Source: Comamonas sp. JUb58 (GTDB lineage: Bacteria; Pseudomonadota; Gammaproteobacteria; Burkholderiales; Burkholderiaceae_C). From it: a stretch of 64,000 nucleotides of DNA. Under the pieces are notes generated by a model, which worked only from the letters and a program-made list of their open reading frames with translations, was not told the DNA's origin and made no database searches. The DNA is taken from assembly GCF_004364775.1 (NCBI RefSeq), contig NZ_SOAL01000002.1, positions 62,001 to 126,000 on the forward strand, written 5' to 3'. Below, one piece after another: positions 27,840-37,369 of the stretch (positions are counted from its first letter, which is position 1; every line of letters begins with the position of its first letter). The position numbers and the translations under genes were made by a program.

Positions 27840-28820
27840 TTATTGGGCAGGGATATCGGCCTGCTTGACCAGGCGCCCCCAGTACGCCAGCTGCTCGCTC
27901 ACATACTGCGCAAACTCCTGCGGGGTCTTCGTGGGCCAGACTTCAAAGCCAATCTGTTCGAGCTGCTTTTGCACCGCCTCATCGGCCAGCACGGCCTGCA
28001 AGGCGCCATTGATCTTGTTGACCACCTCCGGGGGCGTGCCCGCCGGCGCAAAAATGCCGTTCCAGGAGGTGATGTCAAAGCCGGGCAAGGTCTTGCCGAT
28101 GGGTGGCACATTGGGGAGGATCTTGCTGCCCTTGGCGGCCGTGACAGCCAGGGTGCGCACCCGGTCGGTCTTGAGCATGCTCCAGCCCGAACCCAGGTCC
28201 ACCACATACATCTGTACCTGGTTGCCCATCAGGTCGGTCAGCGCCTGCGGGCTGGATTTGTAGGGCACGCCGACGATATCGGTCTTGGACAGAAAGCGCA
28301 GCGTCTCCGAGGCCACCAGTGAGGTGCTGTTCGGCGTCGCGTACGAGAGCTTGCCCGGGTTGGCCTTGGCGTAGTCGATCAGCGCCTGCACCGAATCGGC
28401 CGGCACCGAGGGATGCACCGCCAGCGCAAACGGCAGCTCGCCCACGCGGGCAATTGGGGTGAAATCCTTGATCGGGTCGTACTTCAGGCTTTTGACCAGC
28501 CAGGGGTTGGCCGAGTGCGAGGTGTTGGTGGTCATGAACAAGGTGTAGCCATCGGGCTTGGCCTTCGCCACCAGGCCTGCCGCAATCTGCGCATTGGCGC
28601 CCGCGCGGTTGTCCACAATAACCGGCTGCTGCAGGCGCTCACCCAGCTTCTGGCCCACGGCCCGGGCCACCGCATCGGTGCCGCTGCCAGCGGCAAAAGG
28701 CACGATCATCGTGATCGGTGCATTGGGGTAGTTGCCCTGCGCTGTGCTGGCATAGGCAGCGGTTGTTACGGTGGCTATCGCGGTCAGGGCCAGCGTGGCC
28801 CACCATTGGCGTCGTTGCAT
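27840..28820 (-). CDS. Tripartite tricarboxylate transporter substrate-binding protein (Bug/TctC family)
   Basis: A 326-residue periplasmic binding protein of the Bug family, greatly expanded in Burkholderiales. It has a signal peptide (MQRRQWWATLALTAIA..., cleavage near AYA), then the family opening YPNAPITMIVPFAAGSGTDAVAR and VDNRAGANAQIA. Bug proteins bind carboxylates or aromatic and amidated acids. The ATG at 28820 has CAGGAG 8 nt upstream, so the longer frame is rejected. No TctA or TctB membrane gene is nearby; Bug orphans commonly pair with distant permeases. It heads the run with the cupin and acyl-CoA dehydrogenase. Confidence 0.9.
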   Translation of the reverse strand: MQRRQWWATLALTAIATVTTAAYASTAQGNYPNAPITMIVPFAAGSGTDAVARAVGQKLGERLQQPVIVDNRAGANAQIAAGLVAKAKPDGYTLFMTTNTSHSANPWLVKSLKYDPIKDFTPIARVGELPFALAVHPSVPADSVQALIDYAKANPGKLSYATPNSTSLVASETLRFLSKTDIVGVPYKSSPQALTDLMGNQVQMYVVDLGSGWSMLKTDRVRTLAVTAAKGSKILPNVPPIGKTLPGFDITSWNGIFAPAGTPPEVVNKINGALQAVLADEAVQKQLEQIGFEVWPTKTPQEFAQYVSEQLAYWGRLVKQADIPAQ

Positions 28821-29044
28821 GTCTTTGTCTCCTGTTTTTAGTCGAACCTCTACGGGCCGAGCTTGCATGGTGCAGTTCTCAACGATTCGCGTCCAATGTT
28901 TTATATGGATGGATTGATATACAAATCGAATTTTTGGATGTAGGGAATGGCCACTGTGAAAAAAAACAGGTATTTCAGCCATCAGCCCCTTGCAGGCTTC
29001 CTAAAATTCACGGTTTCTGTATGACTTTTCACCAGGACATCCCC

Positions 29045-29632
29045 ATGCAATGCAGCAGCTTTATCGCCACCAGCCTGGACGGTTTTATCGCCAAAACCGA
29101 TGGCAGCCTGGACTGGCTCAATGCCGCCAATGCCACCGTGCCTGAGGGGGAAGACTGCGGCTATGCGCAGTACATGGCCGGCGTGGACGTGATCCTGATG
29201 GGGCGCAAAACCTTTGAGACGGTGCTGGGCTTTGGCGCCTGGCCGTATGACAAGCCGGTCTATGTCATCTCCCGCCAGTGGAGCGCCCTGCCCGCTGGCG
29301 CGCCCGTCACCGCACAGCTGTGGAAAGGCAGCCTGCCGGAACTCCGCGCCCATCTGGCCGCCAGCGGCGTGCGCGCCGCCTATGTGGATGGTGGGCAGCT
29401 GATCCAGTCCTTCATCAACGCGCAGCTGCTCGACGAGATCACCATCACCCGCATCCCCGTGCTGCTGGGCAGCGGCCTGCCGCTGTTCGGGCCCTTGGCG
29501 GACGGCACCAGCACCGTGAGCGCCCAGCATCTGCAGACGCGCAGCTATGACTTTGGCTTTGTGCAGAGTGACTACCGGCTGCTTTATGCGGCAGCCGCTC
29601 AATCACAGGATGAGACCCAGGCCGGCGCCTAA
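29045..29632 (+). CDS. Dihydrofolate reductase family protein (RibD C-terminal-like)
   Basis: A 195-residue NADPH-dependent reductase of the DHFR/RibD-C fold. Family features are FIATSLDGFIAKTDGSLDWL at the start, ILMGRKTFETVLGFG in the middle and AYVDGGQLIQSFI. Most members have no known substrate. I choose the ATG at 29045 with AGGA 7 nt upstream; an ATG 24 nt earlier is in frame. Its stop overlaps the stop region of the convergent deacylase gene by 4 nt. The 224 bp before it contain A+T-rich sequence probably holding promoters for this gene and the divergent Bug gene. Confidence 0.88.
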   Translation: MQCSSFIATSLDGFIAKTDGSLDWLNAANATVPEGEDCGYAQYMAGVDVILMGRKTFETVLGFGAWPYDKPVYVISRQWSALPAGAPVTAQLWKGSLPELRAHLAASGVRAAYVDGGQLIQSFINAQLLDEITITRIPVLLGSGLPLFGPLADGTSTVSAQHLQTRSYDFGFVQSDYRLLYAAAAQSQDETQAGA

Positions 29633-31110
29633 GCCGCCACCGCCCGCCGCACAAACCGCCCGGCACGCGCCGGCAAGGCGCCCGCCTCTTCTGTGTAGCT
29701 GAGCACTCCATTGACCCAGACGGCTTCCACGCCCACGCTGCGCTGCTTGGGGTTTTCGAAGGTGGCCTGGTCCTGGATGCGGGCGGGGTCGAACACAACC
29801 ACATCGGCGGCCTTGCCGGCGGCCAGCAGGCCGCGGTCGGCCATGCGAAAGCGCTGGGCCGACATGCCCGTCATCTTGTGCACCGCCTGGGCGAGGCTCA
29901 GCACGCCCTTGTCGCGCCAGTACATGGCCAGCACGCGGGGGAAGGCGCCCCAAAGGCGCGGGTGTGGGCGCTCGTCGTTGGGCAGGCCGTCCGAGCCGAT
30001 CATGGCCAGCGGGTGGCGGATGACGCGCTCCACATCGTCTTCGCGCATCTGGAAGTAGCAGGCATTGCCGGGCTTGAGGCGCACGCAGGCGTCGTACTCG
30101 CTCATGCCCCAGTCATTGGCAATATCGCGCAGGTAGCGGCCGCCCACCTCGGGGTGGGGTTCGCTGCGGGTGATCAGGATATCGATCACGCCATCGACCA
30201 GGTCCTCGCGCAGCACGGTGGAGCCGGCGGTGTAGGGATAGACGTCCATCGACAGCTCTTGCTGCTGCGCCAGTTTGTCGACCAGCGGCAAGGTCTGCAG
30301 GGTGCGTCCCCAGTTGGCAGAGCCCGCGCATTTGTGGTGCGACAGCACCAGCGGCAGGCCCGACTGCTGGGCCGTGCCAGCGGCCTCCAGCATGGCCTCC
30401 AGAATGCCTTCGAGCTCGTCGCGGATATGGGTGGCATAGACGCCGCCATGCCGTGCCGCCACGGTGGCTACCGCTACCAGCTCCTGCATGTCGGCCGCAT
30501 AGGCCTCGCGGTAGAAGATGCCGCTGGACAGGCCCAGCGCGCCAGCCTGCATGGCCTCGTGCATGTCCTGGGCCATGGCCTCGCGCTCGGCGGCATTGGC
30601 CGGGCGGCTCAGATCGGCCATATGCTTGATGCGCAGCGAGGTGTGGCCCAGCAGCGCCGCGATGTTGATGGAGGGCTGCGCCGCATCCACGGCGGCTGCG
30701 TAATCCTGCATGCTGCCAAAGCGGAACTGCTGGTCGCCCAGCAGCGACAGCGGTGCGGGCGGATGCGCCGTGACCACGGGTGCCAGCGAGATGCCGCAGT
30801 TGCCGGCGATCACCGTGGTCACCCCTTGCGAAAGCTTGGGCAACATGGCCGGGCTGTTCAGCGCGGCGGCATCGTCGTGGGTGTGTACATCGATAAAGCC
30901 CGGTGCAATCACCTTGGCCGTGCAGTCGATCTGCAGCGGGTCCTGCGCCTTCCAGTCGGCCAGCGCTGCCTGCTGTGCGGCATCGCTCGCGCCATCGCGG
31001 GCAAACACGCCGATGATGCGCCCGCCCTGCAGCCAGACATCACCCACAAACTCCGATAGGCCGGTGCCATCCACCACCGTGCCATTGCTCAACCACACTC
31101 TGCGTTCCAT
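29629..31110 (-). CDS. N-acyl-D-amino-acid deacylase (D-aminoacylase family)
   Basis: A 493-residue amidohydrolase that should release D-amino acids from N-acyl-D-amino acids. The metal motif is PGFIDVHTHDD (HxH), the family cysteine is in TVIAGNCGISLAP, and SHHKCAG and the late catalytic aspartate in MIGSDGLPND fit D-aminoacylases. GGAG lies 8 nt before the ATG at 31110. It is the last gene of the dipeptide-transporter operon, 33 nt after the RpiR regulator gene, and shares the D-amino-acid theme with the dehydratase-like gene two places upstream. Confidence 0.9.
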   Translation of the reverse strand: MERRVWLSNGTVVDGTGLSEFVGDVWLQGGRIIGVFARDGASDAAQQAALADWKAQDPLQIDCTAKVIAPGFIDVHTHDDAAALNSPAMLPKLSQGVTTVIAGNCGISLAPVVTAHPPAPLSLLGDQQFRFGSMQDYAAAVDAAQPSINIAALLGHTSLRIKHMADLSRPANAAEREAMAQDMHEAMQAGALGLSSGIFYREAYAADMQELVAVATVAARHGGVYATHIRDELEGILEAMLEAAGTAQQSGLPLVLSHHKCAGSANWGRTLQTLPLVDKLAQQQELSMDVYPYTAGSTVLREDLVDGVIDILITRSEPHPEVGGRYLRDIANDWGMSEYDACVRLKPGNACYFQMREDDVERVIRHPLAMIGSDGLPNDERPHPRLWGAFPRVLAMYWRDKGVLSLAQAVHKMTGMSAQRFRMADRGLLAAGKAADVVVFDPARIQDQATFENPKQRSVGVEAVWVNGVLSYTEEAGALPARAGRFVRRAVAA

Positions 31111-31143
31111 TGTTGTATCTCCAGGCGCTGCTGCCGGCTGCCA

Positions 31144-32094
31144 TCAGCCGGCGGTTTGGCCTTGTTGCTTGGTGGGGGCGGCTGCATCCCCTTTGCGCTG
31201 CTGCGCGGGCTGCTGAAAGCCCATGTACTCATAGCTGTCAAAGCCATGGGTCTCCAGCAGCCGCTTGTACTGCTGCATGCCCGTGACCACGCGCGGCCCC
31301 AGAATCTGCGCCAGGCGCACCATCATGATTTCGATCACCACCAGGTGGGCCAGGTAGGCTTCGGTGCCCACGCGCATCACCGCGTCCTGCGGCACGTTCA
31401 CCGCCAGCACATGGTCGGCCATCTCGGCCAGCGGTGTGTCCGGCTGGGTCAGGGCCACCACGGTGGCGCCCTGCTGCTTGGCAAACTGCGCCGCCTCCAG
31501 GGTGTAGGGCATCCGCCCCACATGCGAGATCACAAAGGCCACGCCGTGCTTGCCCAGGGTCGAGGCCGACACCAGCTGCTGGTGGGCATCAAAGATGGCG
31601 TTGGACGTGAGGCCCAGGCGGAACAAGCGGCTTTGCAGCTCCTGCGCCATGAAGGACGAGGCCGCCCCGACCGAATAGCAATCGATGCGCGAGGCCTTGG
31701 CCATCTTGCCGGCCACCTCGTCGATCAGCGCCGCATCTAGGCGCTGGCCCAGGTTGGCAATCGCACCCGCTGCCGCATGCACGATCTTGCTGACCACCTC
31801 GGCGGTGGAGTCGTCCTGTTGCACGCTGCGGTGCAGGTGCGATCCCGAGACCGCCAAGGTCTGCGCCAGAGCCACCATGAACTCGCGCACCGATGCATAG
31901 CCAAAGCGGCGGCACATGCGCACGATCGTGGGCATGGACACATTCGCCTGCAGCGCCAGCTGCTCGACGGTGGCCAGCACGGCGGCACCCGGGTCGCGCA
32001 GGATCACATCGATGACCTGGCGCTGGGCCAGGGGCAGCGCGGCCTGCTGCTGTTGCAGCAACTGCAGGCTCAGCGCTGTTTTAAGGCTGGACAT
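31144..32094 (-). CDS. MurR/RpiR family transcriptional regulator
   Basis: A 316-residue regulator with an N-terminal helix-turn-helix (VEQLALQANVSMPTIVRMCR) and a C-terminal SIS sugar-isomerase-like domain (IDCYSVGAASSFMAQEL, then ISHVGRMPYTLEAA). RpiR proteins usually sense phosphosugars or amino-sugar metabolites. The ATG at 32094 follows the dehydratase-like gene's stop by one nucleotide, so the two are translationally coupled and this start is firm. It lies inside the transporter/D-amino-acid operon and is the natural candidate to bind the TGTAA-N5-TTACA palindrome upstream of ridA. Confidence 0.9.
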   Translation of the reverse strand: MSSLKTALSLQLLQQQQAALPLAQRQVIDVILRDPGAAVLATVEQLALQANVSMPTIVRMCRRFGYASVREFMVALAQTLAVSGSHLHRSVQQDDSTAEVVSKIVHAAAGAIANLGQRLDAALIDEVAGKMAKASRIDCYSVGAASSFMAQELQSRLFRLGLTSNAIFDAHQQLVSASTLGKHGVAFVISHVGRMPYTLEAAQFAKQQGATVVALTQPDTPLAEMADHVLAVNVPQDAVMRVGTEAYLAHLVVIEIMMVRLAQILGPRVVTGMQQYKRLLETHGFDSYEYMGFQQPAQQRKGDAAAPTKQQGQTAG

Positions 32095-32095
32095 G

Positions 32096-33367
32096 TCAAA
32101 ACCTTGTCTCGATCGCATCGACCAGGTTCCAGGCATCGTCCACCACGGGGATCCAGCGCCACTTGTCAAAGGTGGTGCAAGGGTGGGAGATGCCCAGCGC
32201 AATGCGGTCGCCCACGGCCGGTGCGCCCTGCGCCGGGTCAAAACGCAGATAGGCGTGCTGGTCGTTCAGGGCCGAGATGGTCCAGCCGGCAGGCGCAGGC
32301 TGCGCCGCTTGGCTGCCGCGCGGCGCATGGTGCTGCACCGATGGCATCTCCAGGTCGTAGGAGATATCGCGGCGGCCGCAGGTCAGCAAGGCCAGGCCTG
32401 GCTCAGGGACAGACTGCACCATGGCCCAGACCTCCAGTGCGGCCTGCAGCGAGTCAGCCACGCCTTCGCGCTGCTCGACCAGCTTGAGCAGGCGCCGGTA
32501 GTTGCCATGGTCATGCGTGATGTAGCAGCCCGAGCGCAGCACGCCGGTAAAGGCACGCGACAGGCCCGCGCCCTGCAGCAAAGGCACCACCAGGTCAAAA
32601 ATGGCCGAGCCACCGGCGCTCAGGATGGGTGCATCCTCAGGCAGCAGGCCCTGGGCATCGCAGGCCTTGGCAATCTCGACCACGCGGCGCACCAGCTCGG
32701 CCACGGCGGGAATGTCATGGGCGCTGTCGCACTGGGTGAGGCCCCCTTCATAGCATTCGATGCCGCCCAGCTGGGCGCTGCCGCTGGCATGGATGGCCTG
32801 GGCGAGCGCCAGCGCGTCTTCCTGGCTGCGCACACCGGTGCGCTGGCCAGGAATGCCCACCTCGATCAGTACATCAAAGCGGCGTGCGCTGTTGCGTGCA
32901 CGGCTCCAGTCCTCGATGCAGCGCAGCTGGCTGATCGAATCCACCAAGAACCAGACACGCAGATCCGCGTGCTGGCTCAGCAAGGCGTCCAGCCCATCCA
33001 GGTCGGCAGGTGCCACCACTTGGTTGGCAATGATGGCGCGGCGCGCACCGGCCTCCACCCCCACGGCCAGCTGGAAGATGGTCGCAAAGGTCAGGCCCCA
33101 GGCACCGCCTTTGAGCTGCAGGTCAAACAGCTGGGGCGACATGGTGGTCTTGCCGTGCGGCGCAAACTGGATCTGGCGGCGTGCCGCATAGTCCTGCATC
33201 CAGCGGGCGTTGTGGGCCAGGGCCGACTGGCGGATGACGGCCAGCGGATAAGGCAGGTCATCGCGCAGCACATTCCAGCCGCGTGCGGCCAATGCAGAGG
33301 CTTGGGTGGGAGCAGCAGCCAGCGGGTAGCTCTTGCTGCGCGCGTCAATCAAAAAATCGGGTTGCAT
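32096..33367 (-). CDS. PLP-dependent amino-acid deaminase (D-serine dehydratase-like / D-threonine aldolase-like)
   Basis: A 423-residue fold-type III PLP enzyme with an alanine-racemase-like N-terminal barrel. The PLP lysine is in FAPHGKTTMSPQ. The C-terminal domain ends with GISHPCTTFDKW, where the His and Cys match the zinc-binding pair of eukaryotic-type D-serine dehydratase and related amino-acid deaminases. The expected reaction is breakdown of a beta-hydroxy D-amino acid, such as D-serine to pyruvate and ammonia through an enamine. This links it to the divergent ridA, whose product removes such enamines. It starts 11 nt after the upstream ATPase gene in the same operon. Confidence 0.87.
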   Translation of the reverse strand: MQPDFLIDARSKSYPLAAAPTQASALAARGWNVLRDDLPYPLAVIRQSALAHNARWMQDYAARRQIQFAPHGKTTMSPQLFDLQLKGGAWGLTFATIFQLAVGVEAGARRAIIANQVVAPADLDGLDALLSQHADLRVWFLVDSISQLRCIEDWSRARNSARRFDVLIEVGIPGQRTGVRSQEDALALAQAIHASGSAQLGGIECYEGGLTQCDSAHDIPAVAELVRRVVEIAKACDAQGLLPEDAPILSAGGSAIFDLVVPLLQGAGLSRAFTGVLRSGCYITHDHGNYRRLLKLVEQREGVADSLQAALEVWAMVQSVPEPGLALLTCGRRDISYDLEMPSVQHHAPRGSQAAQPAPAGWTISALNDQHAYLRFDPAQGAPAVGDRIALGISHPCTTFDKWRWIPVVDDAWNLVDAIETRF

Positions 33368-33378
33368 GGTTCACTCTC

Positions 33379-34397
<1,019 letters not shown>

Positions 34398-34401
<4 letters not shown>

Positions 34402-35504
34402 GCGGCTTCTCCTGCGCGAATGCAGCGCACCTGGCGCTCGCTGGGCTGGGCATCGTTGCCGGTGCGCCATGTTTCCAGGCCGGGCATGGCCTGCTCGCAG
34501 GCGTTCAGGCGCTTGCTGCAGCGCGGCGCAAAAGCACAACCGGGTGGCGGGCTCAAGGGGCTGGAGACCTGGCCGGGGATGGCATCCAGGCGGCGCCGCC
34601 CCACAAAGGCAGGCTTGCCACCGGCGCGCAGCTCGGCAGCCTCGGCCAGCTCGCGCTGGCGCGCCATACCAGGCAGGCAGCCCAGCAGGCCCTGGGTATA
34701 GGGGTGCTGGGGCGCGGCAAACAGCGCATGCACGCTGGCGGTCTCGACAATGCGGCCGGCATACATCACCGCAATCGCATCGGCGTACTGCGCCACCACA
34801 CCCAGGTTGTGGGTCACAAACAGAATGCTCATGCCCGTCTCTTTTTGCAGCCGGCCCATCAAGGCCAGGATCTGCGCCTGGATGGTCACATCCAGTGCGG
34901 TGGTGGGCTCGTCGGCAATCAGCAGGCTCGGGTCACAGGCCATGGCCAGCGCAATCATCACCCGCTGGCGCATGCCGCCAGACAGCTGGTGCGGGTACTC
35001 ATGCACGCGCTGGGCGGCAGCTGGTATCTCCACCAGCTCCAGCATGCGCTGGGCATGGGCCAAGGCGGCGGCCTTGCCCAGGCCCTTGTGCAGGCGCACC
35101 GATTCGGCAATCTGCTCGCCCACGGTCAGCACCGGATTCAGGCTGGTCATGGGCTCCTGGAACACCATGGCCAGCTCATTGCCGCGCAACGCACGCAAGG
35201 ACTTGGCGTCGAGCGAGAGCAGATCCACCGTGCGGCCATCGCGCTGCACAAACTGGGCCTGGCCCTGCACCTGGGCTTGCGAGGTCTTGGCATGCAGGCC
35301 CATCAGCGACAGGCTGGTGACCGACTTGCCCGAACCCGACTCGCCCACCAGGGCCAGGGTCTGGCCCGGCAGAATCTGAAAGCTCACATCGGAGACGCTC
35401 TGGATGCGCCCGCCTTCGGTGGCGAACGAGGTGGACAGCGAGCGCACATCCAGGCGGGGCGCGGCCAGGCTGGCGGCCGCTGCAGGGGTGGCGGTGTTCA
35501 TCAT
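34398..35504 (-). CDS. Dipeptide/oligopeptide ABC transporter ATP-binding protein (DppD-like)
   Basis: A 368-residue ATPase paired with the DppF-like protein. Walker [13 protein letters not shown]-loop VFQEPMTSLNPVL, signature LSGGMRQR and Walker B LLIADEPTTALD mark the OppD/DppD class. The C-terminus carries a cysteine-containing peptide-transporter extension (GCAFAPRCSKRLNACEQ). The start codon overlaps the upstream permease stop (ATGATGA), so coupling is likely. The open frame running further upstream lies antisense to, or out of phase with, the permease gene and is not coding. Confidence 0.92.
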
Positions 35505-36397
35505 GATTTGTTCTTCAGCTTGGGGTCGAGCAGATCGCGCACACCGTCGCCCAGCAGCTGCAGCGACAGCGCCGTCAGCACAATGGCCACGCCCGGGGTC
35601 AGAATGGTCCAGAACGCCTTGTCGGCATACTCCAGGCTGCCAGCAATCATCGTGCCCCAGGTGGGGATGTCGGGTGGCACGCCCACGCCCAGAAAGGACA
35701 GGCCCGCCTCGGCCAGGATGGCATAGGCAAAGATGAAGGTGACCTGCACCAGCACCGGCGACAGCAGGTTGGGGAGGATGTGGCGCCACAGAATCAGCGG
35801 CGTGCGCACGCCCAGCGCCTTGGCAGCATCGACAAACAGCAGCTCGCGCAGCACCAGGGTGGAGGCGCGCACCACGCGGGCCACACGCGGTGTGTAGACG
35901 ATGGTCAGCGCCAGAATCACATTCCACAGCGAGGCACCCAGGATCGACACCAGCGCAATGCCCAGCAGGATGTCGGGGAAGGCCATCATCGCGTCGACCA
36001 GGCGCATCAGCGGTGCATCGAGGCGGCGGAAGTAGCCGGCCAGCATGCCCAGCAAGGTGCCCAGCACCACGGCACCCAGCGCGGTGAAGAGGCCAATCAT
36101 CAGCGAGTAGCGCGCGCCGTAGATGATGCGCGCCATCACGTCGCGGCCCAGCTCATCATTGCCGGCCCAGTGTGCCCAGGATGGCGCATGCAGGCGCATG
36201 CTGATGTTCATGTCATTGGGGTCGGAGTCGGTCAGCAGTGGGTAGAGCAAGGCGGTGGCTGCAATCAGCAGCAGCACCACGGCGCTCAGCAGCACCACCT
36301 TGCGCGCAAACAGCCGGCGCAAAGTTTTGAACCAGGAGGACTGGGCCCAGCCGGCGCGTGCGGGCAGCGGCAATGCGGTTGGGGAGGCGTTCATCAT
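35501..36397 (-). CDS. Dipeptide/oligopeptide ABC transporter permease (DppC-like)
   Basis: A 298-residue inner-membrane permease. An N-terminal helix (KVVLLSAVVLLLIAATAL) is followed by a periplasmic loop with HWAGNDELGRDVMARIIYG, a hallmark of DppC/OppC, then about five further helices and the EAA loop AAKALGVRTPLILWRHILPN. It overlaps genes on both sides by a few nucleotides (ATGATGA junctions), as expected in a tightly coupled transporter operon. Confidence 0.93.
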   Translation of the reverse strand: MMNASPTALPLPARAGWAQSSWFKTLRRLFARKVVLLSAVVLLLIAATALLYPLLTDSDPNDMNISMRLHAPSWAHWAGNDELGRDVMARIIYGARYSLMIGLFTALGAVVLGTLLGMLAGYFRRLDAPLMRLVDAMMAFPDILLGIALVSILGASLWNVILALTIVYTPRVARVVRASTLVLRELLFVDAAKALGVRTPLILWRHILPNLLSPVLVQVTFIFAYAILAEAGLSFLGVGVPPDIPTWGTMIAGSLEYADKAFWTILTPGVAIVLTALSLQLLGDGVRDLLDPKLKNKS

Positions 36398-37344
36398 TGG
36401 CCCTCCAGACGAATGCGGGGATCCACCACCGTGTAGAGCAGGTCGATCGCGAGGTTGATGAAAACGTAGATGGCGGCAATGACGAGCAAGGTGCCCTGGA
36501 TCACCGGGTAATCGCGCCGCAGCACGGCCCGCACCACCAGGTTGCCCACGCCAGGCAGGTTGAACACGGTCTCGGTCACCACGGTGCCGCCAATCATCAA
36601 GGCCAGGGTCAGGCCCAGCACGGTGACGACCGGCACCAGCGCATTGCGCAGCACATGCTTGACCAGCACCACCGACTCGCCCAGGCCCTTGGCCCGCGCG
36701 GTGCGCACATAGTCCTCGCCCAGAATGTCGAGCACCGAGGCGCGGGTGAAGCGGATGATCAGCGCCGAGTTGAGCACGCCCAGCACCAGGGCGGGCAGCA
36801 GCAGATGCTGCAGGCGGTCGCCAAAGCTGGCGTCCGGGTCGCCATAGCCCGAGGCCGGGAACCAGCCCAGGTGCACGGCAAAGACCTGGATCAGGATCAG
36901 GCCGAACCAGAAGCTGGGGATGCTGGCGCCCAGCATCGCAATGCTGCTGAGCACCTGGTCGATCCAGCTGCCGCGCCACACGGCTGCGGCCATGCCGCAG
37001 GGCACACCGATCAAGGCGGCAATCGACACGGCAAACAGCGCCAGAAACATCGTCGGCTCGGCGCGTTCCAGCAGCGCCTGGGTGACCGGCATCTGCAAAA
37101 AGAGCGACTGGCCCAGGTTGCCTTGCAGCACCTGGCCAATCCAGAGCACAAACTGGGTGGTGAGGGGCTTGTCCAGCCCGTACTGCACGCGCGCGGCAGC
37201 AATATCGGCAGCAGTGGCCTGGTCACCCAGCAGCAGCGCCACCGGATCGCCCGACGCCAGACGCGTGAGCAGGAACACCAGCACGGCCACCAGGGCGAGC
37301 ACCACCACAGCGCCGCCCAGGCGCTTGACTAAAAAATGCAGCAT
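36394..37344 (-). CDS. Dipeptide/oligopeptide ABC transporter permease (DppB-like)
   Basis: A 316-residue permease. It opens with the DppB/OppB-type first helix (FLVKRLGGAVVVLALVAVLV) and LASGDPVALLLGD, and later has the EAA loop ARAKGLGESVVLVKHVLRNA. About six membrane segments are visible. It follows the binding-protein gene by 25 bp and overlaps the DppC-like gene. Confidence 0.93.
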   Translation of the reverse strand: MLHFLVKRLGGAVVVLALVAVLVFLLTRLASGDPVALLLGDQATAADIAAARVQYGLDKPLTTQFVLWIGQVLQGNLGQSLFLQMPVTQALLERAEPTMFLALFAVSIAALIGVPCGMAAAVWRGSWIDQVLSSIAMLGASIPSFWFGLILIQVFAVHLGWFPASGYGDPDASFGDRLQHLLLPALVLGVLNSALIIRFTRASVLDILGEDYVRTARAKGLGESVVLVKHVLRNALVPVVTVLGLTLALMIGGTVVTETVFNLPGVGNLVVRAVLRRDYPVIQGTLLVIAAIYVFINLAIDLLYTVVDPRIRLEGQ

Positions 37345-37369
37345 GGCTGAACTCGAGAGACGCTAGGGC

